From Candidatus Didemnitutus sp. (lineage in GTDB: Bacteria; Verrucomicrobiota; Verrucomicrobiia; Opitutales; Opitutaceae), in contig JAHCAY010000002.1 of the NCBI GenBank assembly GCA_019634575.1, positions 230,897-294,896 on the forward strand: a stretch of 64,000 nucleotides of DNA, given 5' to 3'. The translations under genes were made by a program, and so were the position numbers. The notes under the pieces were generated by a model, which was not told the DNA's origin, ran no database searches, and saw only the letters and a program-made list of their open reading frames with translations. Below are positions 28,518 through 35,228 of the stretch, piece after piece; positions within the stretch are counted from its first letter, which is position 1; every line of letters starts with the position of its first letter.

Positions 28518-28900
28518 CAGAGCACGAACCTCTCGTGCTCGATCTTAGGGAAGTGCCCGAAGTTCACGAGCAGCCCCACCCGAAGGCCGGTCGCGTGCAG
28601 GTAATTCTGCACTTGAGCACGATGCTCGTCGGTCAGTGCGCTGACGGCCTTTAATTCAAGCAGCACACGGTCATAACAAACGAAGTCGGCGATATAGGTT
28701 TTGTTCAGCGGGCGACCTTTATACGAAAGCGGAATTTGGACCAATGACCGCGCGGGCAACCCTTGCAGCTCGAACTCGCATTCGAGGCACTCTTGGTAGA
28801 CGCCTTCAAGGAACCCACAGCCTTTCTCGCGATAAACCTCAAAACAGGCTCCGAGAATCTTGTAGGTCAGCTCTTCATGGATCAGTTTGTTCATGGGCAT
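28517..28900 (-). CDS. GxxExxY family protein in an inverted-repeat-flanked cassette
   Basis: 127 residues. The name-giving motif is GFLEGVY near residues 29-35. Other family features are ELTYKILGACFEVYREKG at the N-terminus, YIADFVCYDRVLLELKAV in the middle and VQNYLHATGLRVGLLVNFG near the C-terminus. The D-(x)-E-x-K-like arrangement (ADF ... ELKA) resembles a PD-(D/E)XK nuclease core, which has been proposed for the family, but function is unproven. The gene lies between an ABC permease and its ATPase, in the same direction, and is bracketed by imperfect 29-base inverted repeats. That suggests it arrived as a unit. Start at 28900 (MPMNKLIHEE); the Met two codons on is possible. Confidence 0.9.
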   Translation of the reverse strand: MPMNKLIHEELTYKILGACFEVYREKGCGFLEGVYQECLECEFELQGLPARSLVQIPLSYKGRPLNKTYIADFVCYDRVLLELKAVSALTDEHRAQVQNYLHATGLRVGLLVNFGHFPKIEHERFVL

Positions 28901-28929
28901 CCTTCCGTGTGCTCCGTGTATTCCGTGGG
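28901..28929 (-). repeat. Right inverted repeat flanking the GxxExxY gene
   Basis: The sequence reads CCTTCCGTGTGCTCCGTGTA then TTCCGTGGG. Its reverse complement starts CCCACGGAATACACGGAGCA and differs from the left copy at only a few positions. It begins directly upstream of the GxxExxY start codon, so it would also hold that gene's ribosome-binding region. Confidence 0.7.
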
Positions 28930-28964
28930 CCCATTGTTTGGTGATTTGGTGACCAGAATTCTTC

Positions 28965-29654
28965 TCAACCCGTCCGCTCGTCGCTCACGACGTGGCCGCT
29001 GCGGAGGCGGAGGATGCGCTGGGTCTGGCGCGCGAGTTCGAGATCGTGGGTCACGAGCACGAGCGTCGTGCCACGCTCGCGGTTGAGGCCGAAGATGAGA
29101 TCGACCATCGCGTGCGCCGTGTCGCCGTCGAGATTGCCCGTCGGCTCGTCGCAGAAGAGGATCTTCGGGCGGTTGATGAACGCCCGCGCGAGCGCCACGC
29201 GTTGCTGTTCGCCGCCGGAAAGTTGCAGCGAGTAGTGATCGAGCCGGTCGCCGAGACCGACGCGCGCGAGCAGCTCCGCCGCCTCTTTTTCGCGCGTGTT
29301 GTCGCCGCGCAGCTCGAGCGGCACGAGGACGTTCTCCAGCGCGGTGAGCGTGGGGATGAGCTGAAAATTCTGGAACACGAACCCGACGCTCTCGTTGCGC
29401 ACCAGCGCGCGTTCGTCCTCCGAAAGCGCGCCGATCTCGCGGCCGGCCAGCTGCACCGTGCCGCTCGTCGGCGCATCGAGTCCCGCGCACAGGCCGAGCA
29501 GCGTGGTCTTGCCGGAACCCGACGGGCCCACGATCGCACAGGTGCCGCCGGGCTCGAGCGCGAAGCTCACCTCGTGCAGCACCGTCAACGCGCCGGCCGC
29601 GGTCGCGTAGGTCTTGGTGAGGCGCTCGACTTTCAGGATGTTTTGGGCACTCAT
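28965..29654 (-). CDS. ABC transporter ATP-binding protein, YbbA-like
   Basis: 229 residues from the ATG at 29654 (MSAQNILKVERLTKTYA). Walker A GPSGSGKTT, Q-loop FVFQNFQLIPT, signature LSGGEQQRVALARAF, Walker B ILFCDEPTGNLDG, switch His in LVTHDLELA. It is of the LolD/YbbA group and is the expected partner of the YbbP-like permease downstream. In E. coli the same pair is divergent from tesA, as here. The GxxExxY cassette lies in the gap between ATPase and permease, so read-through of about 490 bases would be needed for co-expression. The frame extends to 29681, but the MSAQ start is preferred. Confidence 0.93.
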   Translation of the reverse strand: MSAQNILKVERLTKTYATAAGALTVLHEVSFALEPGGTCAIVGPSGSGKTTLLGLCAGLDAPTSGTVQLAGREIGALSEDERALVRNESVGFVFQNFQLIPTLTALENVLVPLELRGDNTREKEAAELLARVGLGDRLDHYSLQLSGGEQQRVALARAFINRPKILFCDEPTGNLDGDTAHAMVDLIFGLNRERGTTLVLVTHDLELARQTQRILRLRSGHVVSDERTG

Positions 29655-29661
29655 GGGCAGG

Positions 29662-30339
29662 ATGGCGAGTAACACACCCAACGCCCTCCAAAGTGCAAAG
29701 TTGTTCGTCGGACGGCTGATTCGCCGGGCCGGGCGGTTCGGTGCGATGCTGCTCGCGGCGACGCTCGCGACGACCGCGGCCTCCGCGGCGACGAAGACCG
29801 TGCTCTTCTACGGCGACAGCATCACCGCCGGCTACGGGCTCGATCCGGGCGAAGCCTACCCGGCGATCGTCCAGCAGAAAATCGATGCCGCCGGCCTGCC
29901 GTGGAAGGTCGTGAACGCCGGTCTCAGCGGCGAAACGACTGCCGGCGGCTTGCGGCGGCTCGACTGGATCCTGCGCCAGCCGGTGGACATTTTCGTGATC
30001 GAGCTCGGCGGCAACGACGGCCTCCGCGGCATCGAGCCCGACATCACGCGCGCCAACCTCGAAAAGATGATCGAACGCATCCGCGCCAAGAACCCGCGCG
30101 TAATCGTTGTGCTGGCCGGCATGCAAATTCCCACGAACATGGGCCCCGCCTACGCCCAGGCGTTCGCGAAAATCTACCCCGCACTCGCCGAGGCGCAGCG
30201 GACCGTGCTCATCCCGTTTCTCCTCGAGCATGTGGGCGGCATTCCCGACCTAAACCAGGCCGACGGCATTCATCCGACCGCAGCCGGCCATCGTTTGGTG
30301 GCGGAGACGGTTTGGAAAACCATCCACCCCTTGTTGTGA
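29662..30339 (+). CDS. SGNH-family esterase/lysophospholipase, TesA-like
   Basis: About 225 residues with an N-terminal export signal ending near LLAATLATTAASA. SGNH blocks are visible: block I FYGDSITAGYGL (catalytic Ser), the oxyanion Gly in NAGLSGETTAGG, the Asn in ELGGNDGLRG, and block V DGIHPTAAGHRLV (catalytic Asp and His). It should hydrolyse acyl esters or thioesters in the periplasm. Divergent orientation from the YbbA-like gene repeats the E. coli tesA/ybbA arrangement. The start is uncertain: ATG 29662 leaves only 7 bases to the divergent gene, while TTG 29701 (LFVGRLIRRAG...) or ATG 29746 would leave promoter space and still keep most of the signal sequence. Confidence 0.88.
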   Translation: MASNTPNALQSAKLFVGRLIRRAGRFGAMLLAATLATTAASAATKTVLFYGDSITAGYGLDPGEAYPAIVQQKIDAAGLPWKVVNAGLSGETTAGGLRRLDWILRQPVDIFVIELGGNDGLRGIEPDITRANLEKMIERIRAKNPRVIVVLAGMQIPTNMGPAYAQAFAKIYPALAEAQRTVLIPFLLEHVGGIPDLNQADGIHPTAAGHRLVAETVWKTIHPLL

Positions 30340-31292
30340 GCGAATCGCGCGACCGGCTCCCAGCGTTTGGCCAAGACAGGACAGCGAGTCCCGTCGCCAG
30401 CGCGGCGCGGCGCCGGCTCCGCGCCCGACCCGCGCTGCTCGCGCTCACCGCGCTCCTTTCCGTCGTCGCCGCGCACGCGCACGAATTCCGCATGGGCGCG
30501 ACGTTGACCTACGCGGAGAACTTCAGCCGCACGTCCTACACGCCCACCGCGCAGGACGCGAAAGTCGCGGACGTCGACGCGGCCTATATTCAGACCAAGC
30601 AACTCGCGCCGAACTGGACGCTCATCGCCGCACTCGAGGGCAACGCCGAATACGTCTCCGAATTCTCCGCGCTCAACCGCCTGAGCGCCGGCGCGCGCGC
30701 GACCGTGCGCCACAAATTCGGCCTCGGGCCGATGGTGCCGGTGCTCGATGCCGGCGTGGCGCTCACGTCGGTGAATTTCCGCGAGAGCGGCCGCAGCGGC
30801 TGGCGCACGGAAGGCTTTGCGACACTCAGCCAACGCCTCACGGAAAGCTGGCGCGTCGCCGCGACAGCCAACTGGGAAAGCTTCACCGCCTCGCATGCCC
30901 CATTCGACACACACGCACGCCGCGTCGGTTTGGAGACGACCTACGACGTCACGGAGACCTGGCAATTCGGCGCCGGCGCCTCGCGGCTCCACGGCCAGCT
31001 CGTCGCCAACGCCGCGTGGTCCGTTTGGAGTCAGGCCATCGGCGGAGCTCTCGGGCCCACGATTCAGCAGTATTACACCAGCATCCCCTGGGAAGTCTCG
31101 AACACCTTCGGCAGCGGCTGGGTGGCCTACCGCGTCGATTGCCGCGCGGATTTCTGGTGGGCGCAGCTCACGGCGCGAGTCAGCGATTCGACGAGCATCC
31201 CGCTGCGCTTTGAGAGCGTAAAGGTGATCAACCACGTCGGCGTCCGCTACGATTCGGCTTTTTGGTCGCTCGGCGTGCTCCATCGCTTCTAA
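30336..31292 (+). CDS. Outer-membrane beta-barrel protein of the cupredoxin-cyclase cluster
   Basis: 318 residues from GTG at 30336, which overlaps the TesA-like stop in a GTGA tetranucleotide. A signal peptide follows a basic stretch (ARRRLRARPALLALTALLSV, then VAAHAHE). The mature protein alternates polar and hydrophobic residues in strands of 9-11 (TLIAALEGNAEYVSEF, WRVAATANWESFTAS, FWWAQLTARVSDS) and ends in Phe (FWSLGVLHRF), the classic C-terminal signal of barrels inserted by BamA. The family is not recognised. It is packed with the cupredoxin gene (21-base gap) and the cyclase gene (4-base gap), so the three probably act together. The ATG at 30493 would cut off the signal peptide and is rejected. 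Confidence 0.78.
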   Translation: MSESRDRLPAFGQDRTASPVASAARRRLRARPALLALTALLSVVAAHAHEFRMGATLTYAENFSRTSYTPTAQDAKVADVDAAYIQTKQLAPNWTLIAALEGNAEYVSEFSALNRLSAGARATVRHKFGLGPMVPVLDAGVALTSVNFRESGRSGWRTEGFATLSQRLTESWRVAATANWESFTASHAPFDTHARRVGLETTYDVTETWQFGAGASRLHGQLVANAAWSVWSQAIGGALGPTIQQYYTSIPWEVSNTFGSGWVAYRVDCRADFWWAQLTARVSDSTSIPLRFESVKVINHVGVRYDSAFWSLGVLHRF

Positions 31293-31313
31293 TCGCTCCC
31301 ACGTCGCCGCCCC

Positions 31314-31964
31314 ATGCCCCGCGTTTCCACGCTGCTCGCCGTCGCCCTCCTCTGCTCCGTCCGCCTCGCCGCCGCGGCGGCCGACACGGGCGTGCGCGCC
31401 GCGATCCGCGACACCAAAGGCGAACCCGTCCCGGACGCCGTGATCTCGCTCCACGCCCTCGATGGGCAACCGGCGTTGCCGGCGGCGGCCAGCAAACCGG
31501 TCGAGATCGTGCAAAAGGACCAGGAATACACCCCCTACGTCACCGTCGTGCGCGTGGGCACCGAAGTCGTTTTCCCGAACCAGGACTCGATCCAGCACCA
31601 CATCTATTCGCTCTCGAAAGCGAAGCGTTTCGAAAAGCCGCTCTACGCGCCCGGCTCGCACGAGTCGGTGCTCTTCGACCAAGCCGGCATCGTCACGCTC
31701 GGTTGCAACATCCACGACTGGATGGTCGCCTACGTCGTCGTGCTCCCGACGCCCTACTTCGCGAAAACCGATGCCGCCGGCGTCGCCCAGCTCCACGTGC
31801 CCGCCGGCCGCTACCGCATCGAGGTGTGGCATCCGCGCCTCTCCGCGCCCGATGTGCGCGAGGCCAGGATCGGTCCCGGCGCCGCGCCGCTCGCTTACAC
31901 GTTGAAACTGAAACCCGACCGCCGCATCCGCCGCACGCCCGAAGGCAAGGCCAGCGGCTACTGA
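31314..31964 (+). CDS. Cupredoxin-like periplasmic protein (often labelled methylamine utilization protein)
   Basis: 216 residues. Signal peptide MPRVSTLLAVALLCSVRLAA then AAA. A plastocyanin-like fold is indicated by VVFPNQDSIQHHIYSLSKAK and VTLGCNIHDWMVAYVVVLPT: His in QHH plus Cys, His and Met in CNIHDWM are the usual type-1 copper ligands. The C-terminal part (GVAQLHVPAGRYRIEVWHPR) is a beta-sandwich extension. It would bind copper in the periplasm and carry or sense electrons. Databases often give such proteins the methylamine label, but no mau dehydrogenase genes are present. It lies between a barrel gene and an adenylate cyclase gene, so a role in supplying a redox or copper signal to the cyclase is inferred. 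Confidence 0.85.
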   Translation: MPRVSTLLAVALLCSVRLAAAAADTGVRAAIRDTKGEPVPDAVISLHALDGQPALPAAASKPVEIVQKDQEYTPYVTVVRVGTEVVFPNQDSIQHHIYSLSKAKRFEKPLYAPGSHESVLFDQAGIVTLGCNIHDWMVAYVVVLPTPYFAKTDAAGVAQLHVPAGRYRIEVWHPRLSAPDVREARIGPGAAPLAYTLKLKPDRRIRRTPEGKASGY

Positions 31965-31968
31965 CGCC

Positions 31969-33693
31969 ATGCGCGGCTGGTTTCGCTTCCGGCATTTTCG
32001 CACGCGGCTCATCGTGCTCCTCGTCGGCCTGCTCGCGCTCGTGCAAATCGGGACCTACTTCACGGTCTCGCGGGCGAACAGCACCAATGCGCTCCGCCAC
32101 GCCGAAGAAAGCCTCGATCGCGGCCAAAAATTCTTCCAAGAGGCCGTCGCGGTGCGCGTGGAGGTTCTCGCCAAAAGCGGCAGCCAGATGGCGACGGACT
32201 ACGCCTTTCGCCAGCTCCTCCTGCACAGCGACACGGATCCGCGCACCATTCGTTCCGCCCTGCTGAACTCCGCCGAGCGCATCGGCGCGCCCGTCGTGGC
32301 GCTGTTTTCGACCGACGGCGACCTGATCGCCAATACCCGCGAAGACCTCACCGCCGAACACTGCGGGCCGTTCCAGAGTCTCATCTCGCTCGCCGCATCC
32401 GACGACGCGCGCATGCCCGACGGCCGCTTCGCGAGCGATTTCGCCTACCTCGACGGCCGGCTCCATGTCCTGGTGATCGTGCCGCTCTACGCGCCCTACC
32501 CGGAGATCACGCACTGGTTCGGTTTCGCCTCGCCGATCGACGACCGCTTCGCCGCCCGCATCAAGAGCCTCGCGAACCTCGATGTCTCCTTCGTCGGAGC
32601 GGAACACGAGCACGAGAGGCGGGTTCTCGCCACGACGCTGCGTCCGGCCATGTCCGCCGCGCTCATGCGCAGCGCCCCCCGCGCCGGCGTTTCCGTGGTG
32701 CCGCTGGCGGGCAGCGACTACGTAACCTCGCAATTCGATCTCCCGCTGCTGGGCGACGATCCGGCCGGCGTCGTGCTGCTGCGCTCGCTCGAAGTGGAAC
32801 TCGCGCCGGCCCGCGCGCTTGGCCGCACGATCCTCCTGGGCACGCTGATCGGCCTCGTCGTCGCTGCGCTCGCTGCGCTGGCCCTCGCCCGCAATCTCAG
32901 CCGGCCGGTGCAGCAACTCGCCGCGCATACGCGCCACGTCGCCACCGGCGACTACTCGCGCCGCCTCGAACTGCCGCGCGCCGACGAACTCGGGCAGCTC
33001 GCCGACGCCTTCAACCAGATGACCGCCGGTCTCGCCGAGCGCGACCGCGTGCGCGACCTGCTCGGCAAGGTCGTCTCACCCGAGATTGCCACGCAGCTCC
33101 TCCAATCGAAACTCGAACTCGGCGGCGAGGAGCGCGAAGTCACGATCCTGTTTTCCGATCTCCGCGATTTCACGGCGCTGAGCGAAAAACTCTCGCCGCA
33201 CGAAGTGCTCGCGCTGCTCAACCGCTACCTCGACCGCATGAGTGCGATCGTGGAGAAACACGGCGGCGTCATCGACAAATACATCGGCGACGCGATCATG
33301 GCGCTCTTCGGCGCGCCGGTCGCGACCGACGGCGCCGCTGCCCGCGCCATCGCCGCCGCCCGCGAGATGAAGGCCGCCCTCGCCGAGCTGAACCGCGAAC
33401 TCGAAGCCGAAGGCAAACCGCGCCTCGCGCTCGGCATCGGCATCAACACGGGCCGCGTCATCGCCGGCAACATGGGTTCACAGACGCGCCTCAACTACAC
33501 CGTGATCGGCGACGGCGTGAATCTCGCCGCGCGCCTCGAAGGTTTGACCAAGGACGCCGCTTTCAACGCACACATCATCGTCAGCGAAGCCACCGCCACC
33601 GCCGCGCGCTCCACCAGCCAGCTGCGCGCGCTCGGCGACGTCACCGTGAAAGGTCGCACCGAACCGGTGCGTATTTTCGCGGCGGACGTGTAG
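31969..33693 (+). CDS. Membrane-bound class III adenylate cyclase with extracytoplasmic sensor and HAMP
   Basis: 574 residues. First helix at about 13-32 (LIVLLVGLLALVQIGTYFTV), an extracytoplasmic domain of about 240 residues, second helix near 280-305 (TILLGTLIGLVVAALAALAL), HAMP to about 360, then the class III cyclase domain. Metal-binding Asp residues are in ILFSDLRDFTALSE and YIGDAIMALFG. The substrate Lys is in VIDKYIGD, and Thr in LNYTVIGDGVNLAARLEG with Asn and Arg for the transition state. Lys plus Thr at the purine-selecting positions points to ATP and subclass IIIb. It should make cAMP in response to a periplasmic signal. It starts 4 bases after the cupredoxin stop, so coupling is likely. 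Confidence 0.93.
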   Translation: MRGWFRFRHFRTRLIVLLVGLLALVQIGTYFTVSRANSTNALRHAEESLDRGQKFFQEAVAVRVEVLAKSGSQMATDYAFRQLLLHSDTDPRTIRSALLNSAERIGAPVVALFSTDGDLIANTREDLTAEHCGPFQSLISLAASDDARMPDGRFASDFAYLDGRLHVLVIVPLYAPYPEITHWFGFASPIDDRFAARIKSLANLDVSFVGAEHEHERRVLATTLRPAMSAALMRSAPRAGVSVVPLAGSDYVTSQFDLPLLGDDPAGVVLLRSLEVELAPARALGRTILLGTLIGLVVAALAALALARNLSRPVQQLAAHTRHVATGDYSRRLELPRADELGQLADAFNQMTAGLAERDRVRDLLGKVVSPEIATQLLQSKLELGGEEREVTILFSDLRDFTALSEKLSPHEVLALLNRYLDRMSAIVEKHGGVIDKYIGDAIMALFGAPVATDGAAARAIAAAREMKAALAELNRELEAEGKPRLALGIGINTGRVIAGNMGSQTRLNYTVIGDGVNLAARLEGLTKDAAFNAHIIVSEATATAARSTSQLRALGDVTVKGRTEPVRIFAADV

Positions 33694-33715
33694 CGCAGCT
33701 GGAAACCGGCGCTAC
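33690..33715. repeat. Palindrome carrying the stop codons of two convergent genes
   Basis: Arms GTAGCGC (33690-33696) and GCGCTAC (33709-33715) enclose a 12-base loop. The left arm supplies the TAG stop of the cyclase gene (33691-33693) and the right arm the TAG stop of the convergent thioesterase gene (33712-33714). It may act as a bidirectional terminator or be a remnant of the palindromic repeat family seen elsewhere in the window. Confidence 0.55.
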
Positions 33716-34167
33716 TCCACCGCCCACGCCGCCTTCGGCGCGGCGCGCACCTTGGCGCGAAACGCCTCCGGGATCGGCGCGGACACCATGCCGCCCTTGG
33801 AGTCGGCGGTCACGCACACCGCAGTGACTTCGCCCTGAGCGCAGAGCTCGGGGTCGGCCTTGCCCTTCGTGATCTTGCGAAACTGGAACAGCAGCACGAT
33901 GGCGCGCGTGCGGACCTCCTTCACGAAGAGCCGCACCTCGACCGTCTCGTTGAACCGCAGCGGCGCGCGGAAATCGCAGTTGGCGTTCACGCGCGGCCAG
34001 CCCACGACCTGGCCGGGGACGAACGAGATCAGCGGCAAATTCTGCGCGCGATAGAACGCCGACTCGCAGGCCTCCATCCAGCGGAAGTAATTCGAGAAAT
34101 GCATGATTCCCGCCATGTCCGTCTCGGCGAACTCGACGGTGCGCGTGATCGAAAACTCGGAAACCAT
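33712..34167 (-). CDS. Hotdog-fold acyl-CoA thioesterase, YbgC/4-HBT type
   Basis: 151 residues. The N-terminal signature SITRTVEFAETDMAGIMHFS, then NYFRWMEACESAFY, is that of the 4-hydroxybenzoyl-CoA thioesterase group, with the catalytic Asp in ETDMAG. The rest alternates beta strands (VEVRLFVKEVRTRAIVLLFQ). It should hydrolyse short or medium acyl-CoA or aryl-CoA esters in the cytosol; the exact substrate is unknown. The gene is alone on the minus strand, convergent with the cyclase gene. The start at 34167 (MVSEFSITRT) fits the family length; the frame to 34236 adds a Cys/Arg-rich stretch of no known match. Confidence 0.88.
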   Translation of the reverse strand: MVSEFSITRTVEFAETDMAGIMHFSNYFRWMEACESAFYRAQNLPLISFVPGQVVGWPRVNANCDFRAPLRFNETVEVRLFVKEVRTRAIVLLFQFRKITKGKADPELCAQGEVTAVCVTADSKGGMVSAPIPEAFRAKVRAAPKAAWAVE

Positions 34168-34308
34168 GCGCGCGAGGATTGTCCGCGCGCCCCACGACGC
34201 AACGCCGGAAGTGCGCGCACAGCGCGAGCCATGCACCTAGGCGAAAGTCGGGGCGGCGCGCCCGGTCGCGGACTTGAGCACCCCGCAGCGCCCCTTAGCC
34301 TACAGCGC

Positions 34309-35004
34309 ATGAAAGCTCTCACCCGCGCGCTCGCGCTTCTCGGTTTGCTCACGGTCTCGGCGCTCGGCGCGCTGGCCTTCGAAGGCAGGGTTTCCCTCGG
34401 ATTCTCCGACAGCAAGGGTCGCGAGCAAGTGATCGACTACGCGATGAAGGGCGCGCTGGTGCGGCTCGAACCGAAGATGAAGGAAGCCGGCGGCGCAGCC
34501 ATGATCATGGATGCGGACAAACGGGAAATGACGATCCTGATGCCCGAGCAACGCATGTATATGACCATGCCGCTGCGCGGCACGCCCGGCGAGGGCAAGG
34601 GCACGCCCGACGCCAAGGACGTGAAGGTCGAGAAAACCGGCCGCACCGAAAAGGTCCTCGGCTACGATTGCGAGGAATACGTGATGTCCGACCGCGGTCA
34701 GACCACCGAGATGTGGATCACCGAGCAGCTCGGCTCGTTCATGGGCCTGAGCGGCGCCAATCCGATGGGCGGCATGATGGGCGGCCGCAAAGCCAAGACG
34801 GAAGGCCGCGCGTGGGAGCAGGTGCTCAAGGACAAGAAAGGCGCGTTCCCGCTGCGCGTCGTGGGCCACGACGCCAAGGGCAAGGAAACCTTCCGTCTCG
34901 AAGCGAAGAAGATCGAACCCGGCAACGTGCCCGACGATCTCTTCACGGCACCGGCGGGCTTCCAGAAATTCGCGATGCCGAACATGGGCGGTTTCGGCGG
35001 CTGA
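34309..35004 (+). CDS. DUF4412-like secreted protein
   Basis: 231 residues. Signal peptide MKALTRALALLGLLTVSALG followed by ALA. The body has the pattern of DUF4412 proteins: a beta-rich region with DYAMKGALVRLEPKMKEAGG, IMDADKREMTILMPEQRMYM, KVLGYDCEEYVMSDRGQTTE, MWITEQLGSFMGL, and a C-terminal VPDDLFTAPAGFQKFAMPNM. It is probably periplasmic and lipoprotein-carrier-like in fold; the function is not known. The Met- and Gly-rich segment NPMGGMMGGRKAK near residue 155 might bind metal but could be a flexible loop. It lies divergent from the thioesterase gene, with 141 bases between the two starts. Confidence 0.82.
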   Translation: MKALTRALALLGLLTVSALGALAFEGRVSLGFSDSKGREQVIDYAMKGALVRLEPKMKEAGGAAMIMDADKREMTILMPEQRMYMTMPLRGTPGEGKGTPDAKDVKVEKTGRTEKVLGYDCEEYVMSDRGQTTEMWITEQLGSFMGLSGANPMGGMMGGRKAKTEGRAWEQVLKDKKGAFPLRVVGHDAKGKETFRLEAKKIEPGNVPDDLFTAPAGFQKFAMPNMGGFGG

Positions 35005-35228
35005 GTTCCGCCGGCGCGGCGCCGTTTCCGCCGCGCAAATCGCAGGAAATTTTCCCGCGCGCCCGACCTCGGCGCGCGTTTTTGTTACAGCCCGGAAAAA
35101 TCGTCGGAGCGCGGCCTCTTTCCCGGGGGATGAGGGCTTGACTCAGCCATAGCGCAAGCGTTCGCTGGGCCATTCAAACCTCGGAGTGGTTCCTCCGGGT
35201 TTCCAACACCAACAACTGCATCTGCACC
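35005..35228 (+). promoter_or_regulatory. Leader region of the TonB-dependent receptor gene
   Basis: This gap holds the promoter of the TonB receptor. A TTGACT hexamer at 35138-35143 could be a -35, but I see no convincing -10 at the right distance. Closer to the gene, CGGAG and CTCCG around 35183-35199 can pair into a small hairpin. The spacing of about 85 bases from TTGACT to the ATG leaves room for an untranslated leader. Confidence 0.35.

Noticed and set aside
26389..28548. Plus-strand open frame of 719 codons opposite the YbbP-like permease
   Set aside because: His/Arg/Glu-rich shadow; the permease has membrane helices and FtsX motifs.
31314..31964. Methylamine utilization as the function of the cupredoxin
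   Set aside because: No methylamine dehydrogenase or other mau gene is near. Neighbours are a barrel and a cyclase.
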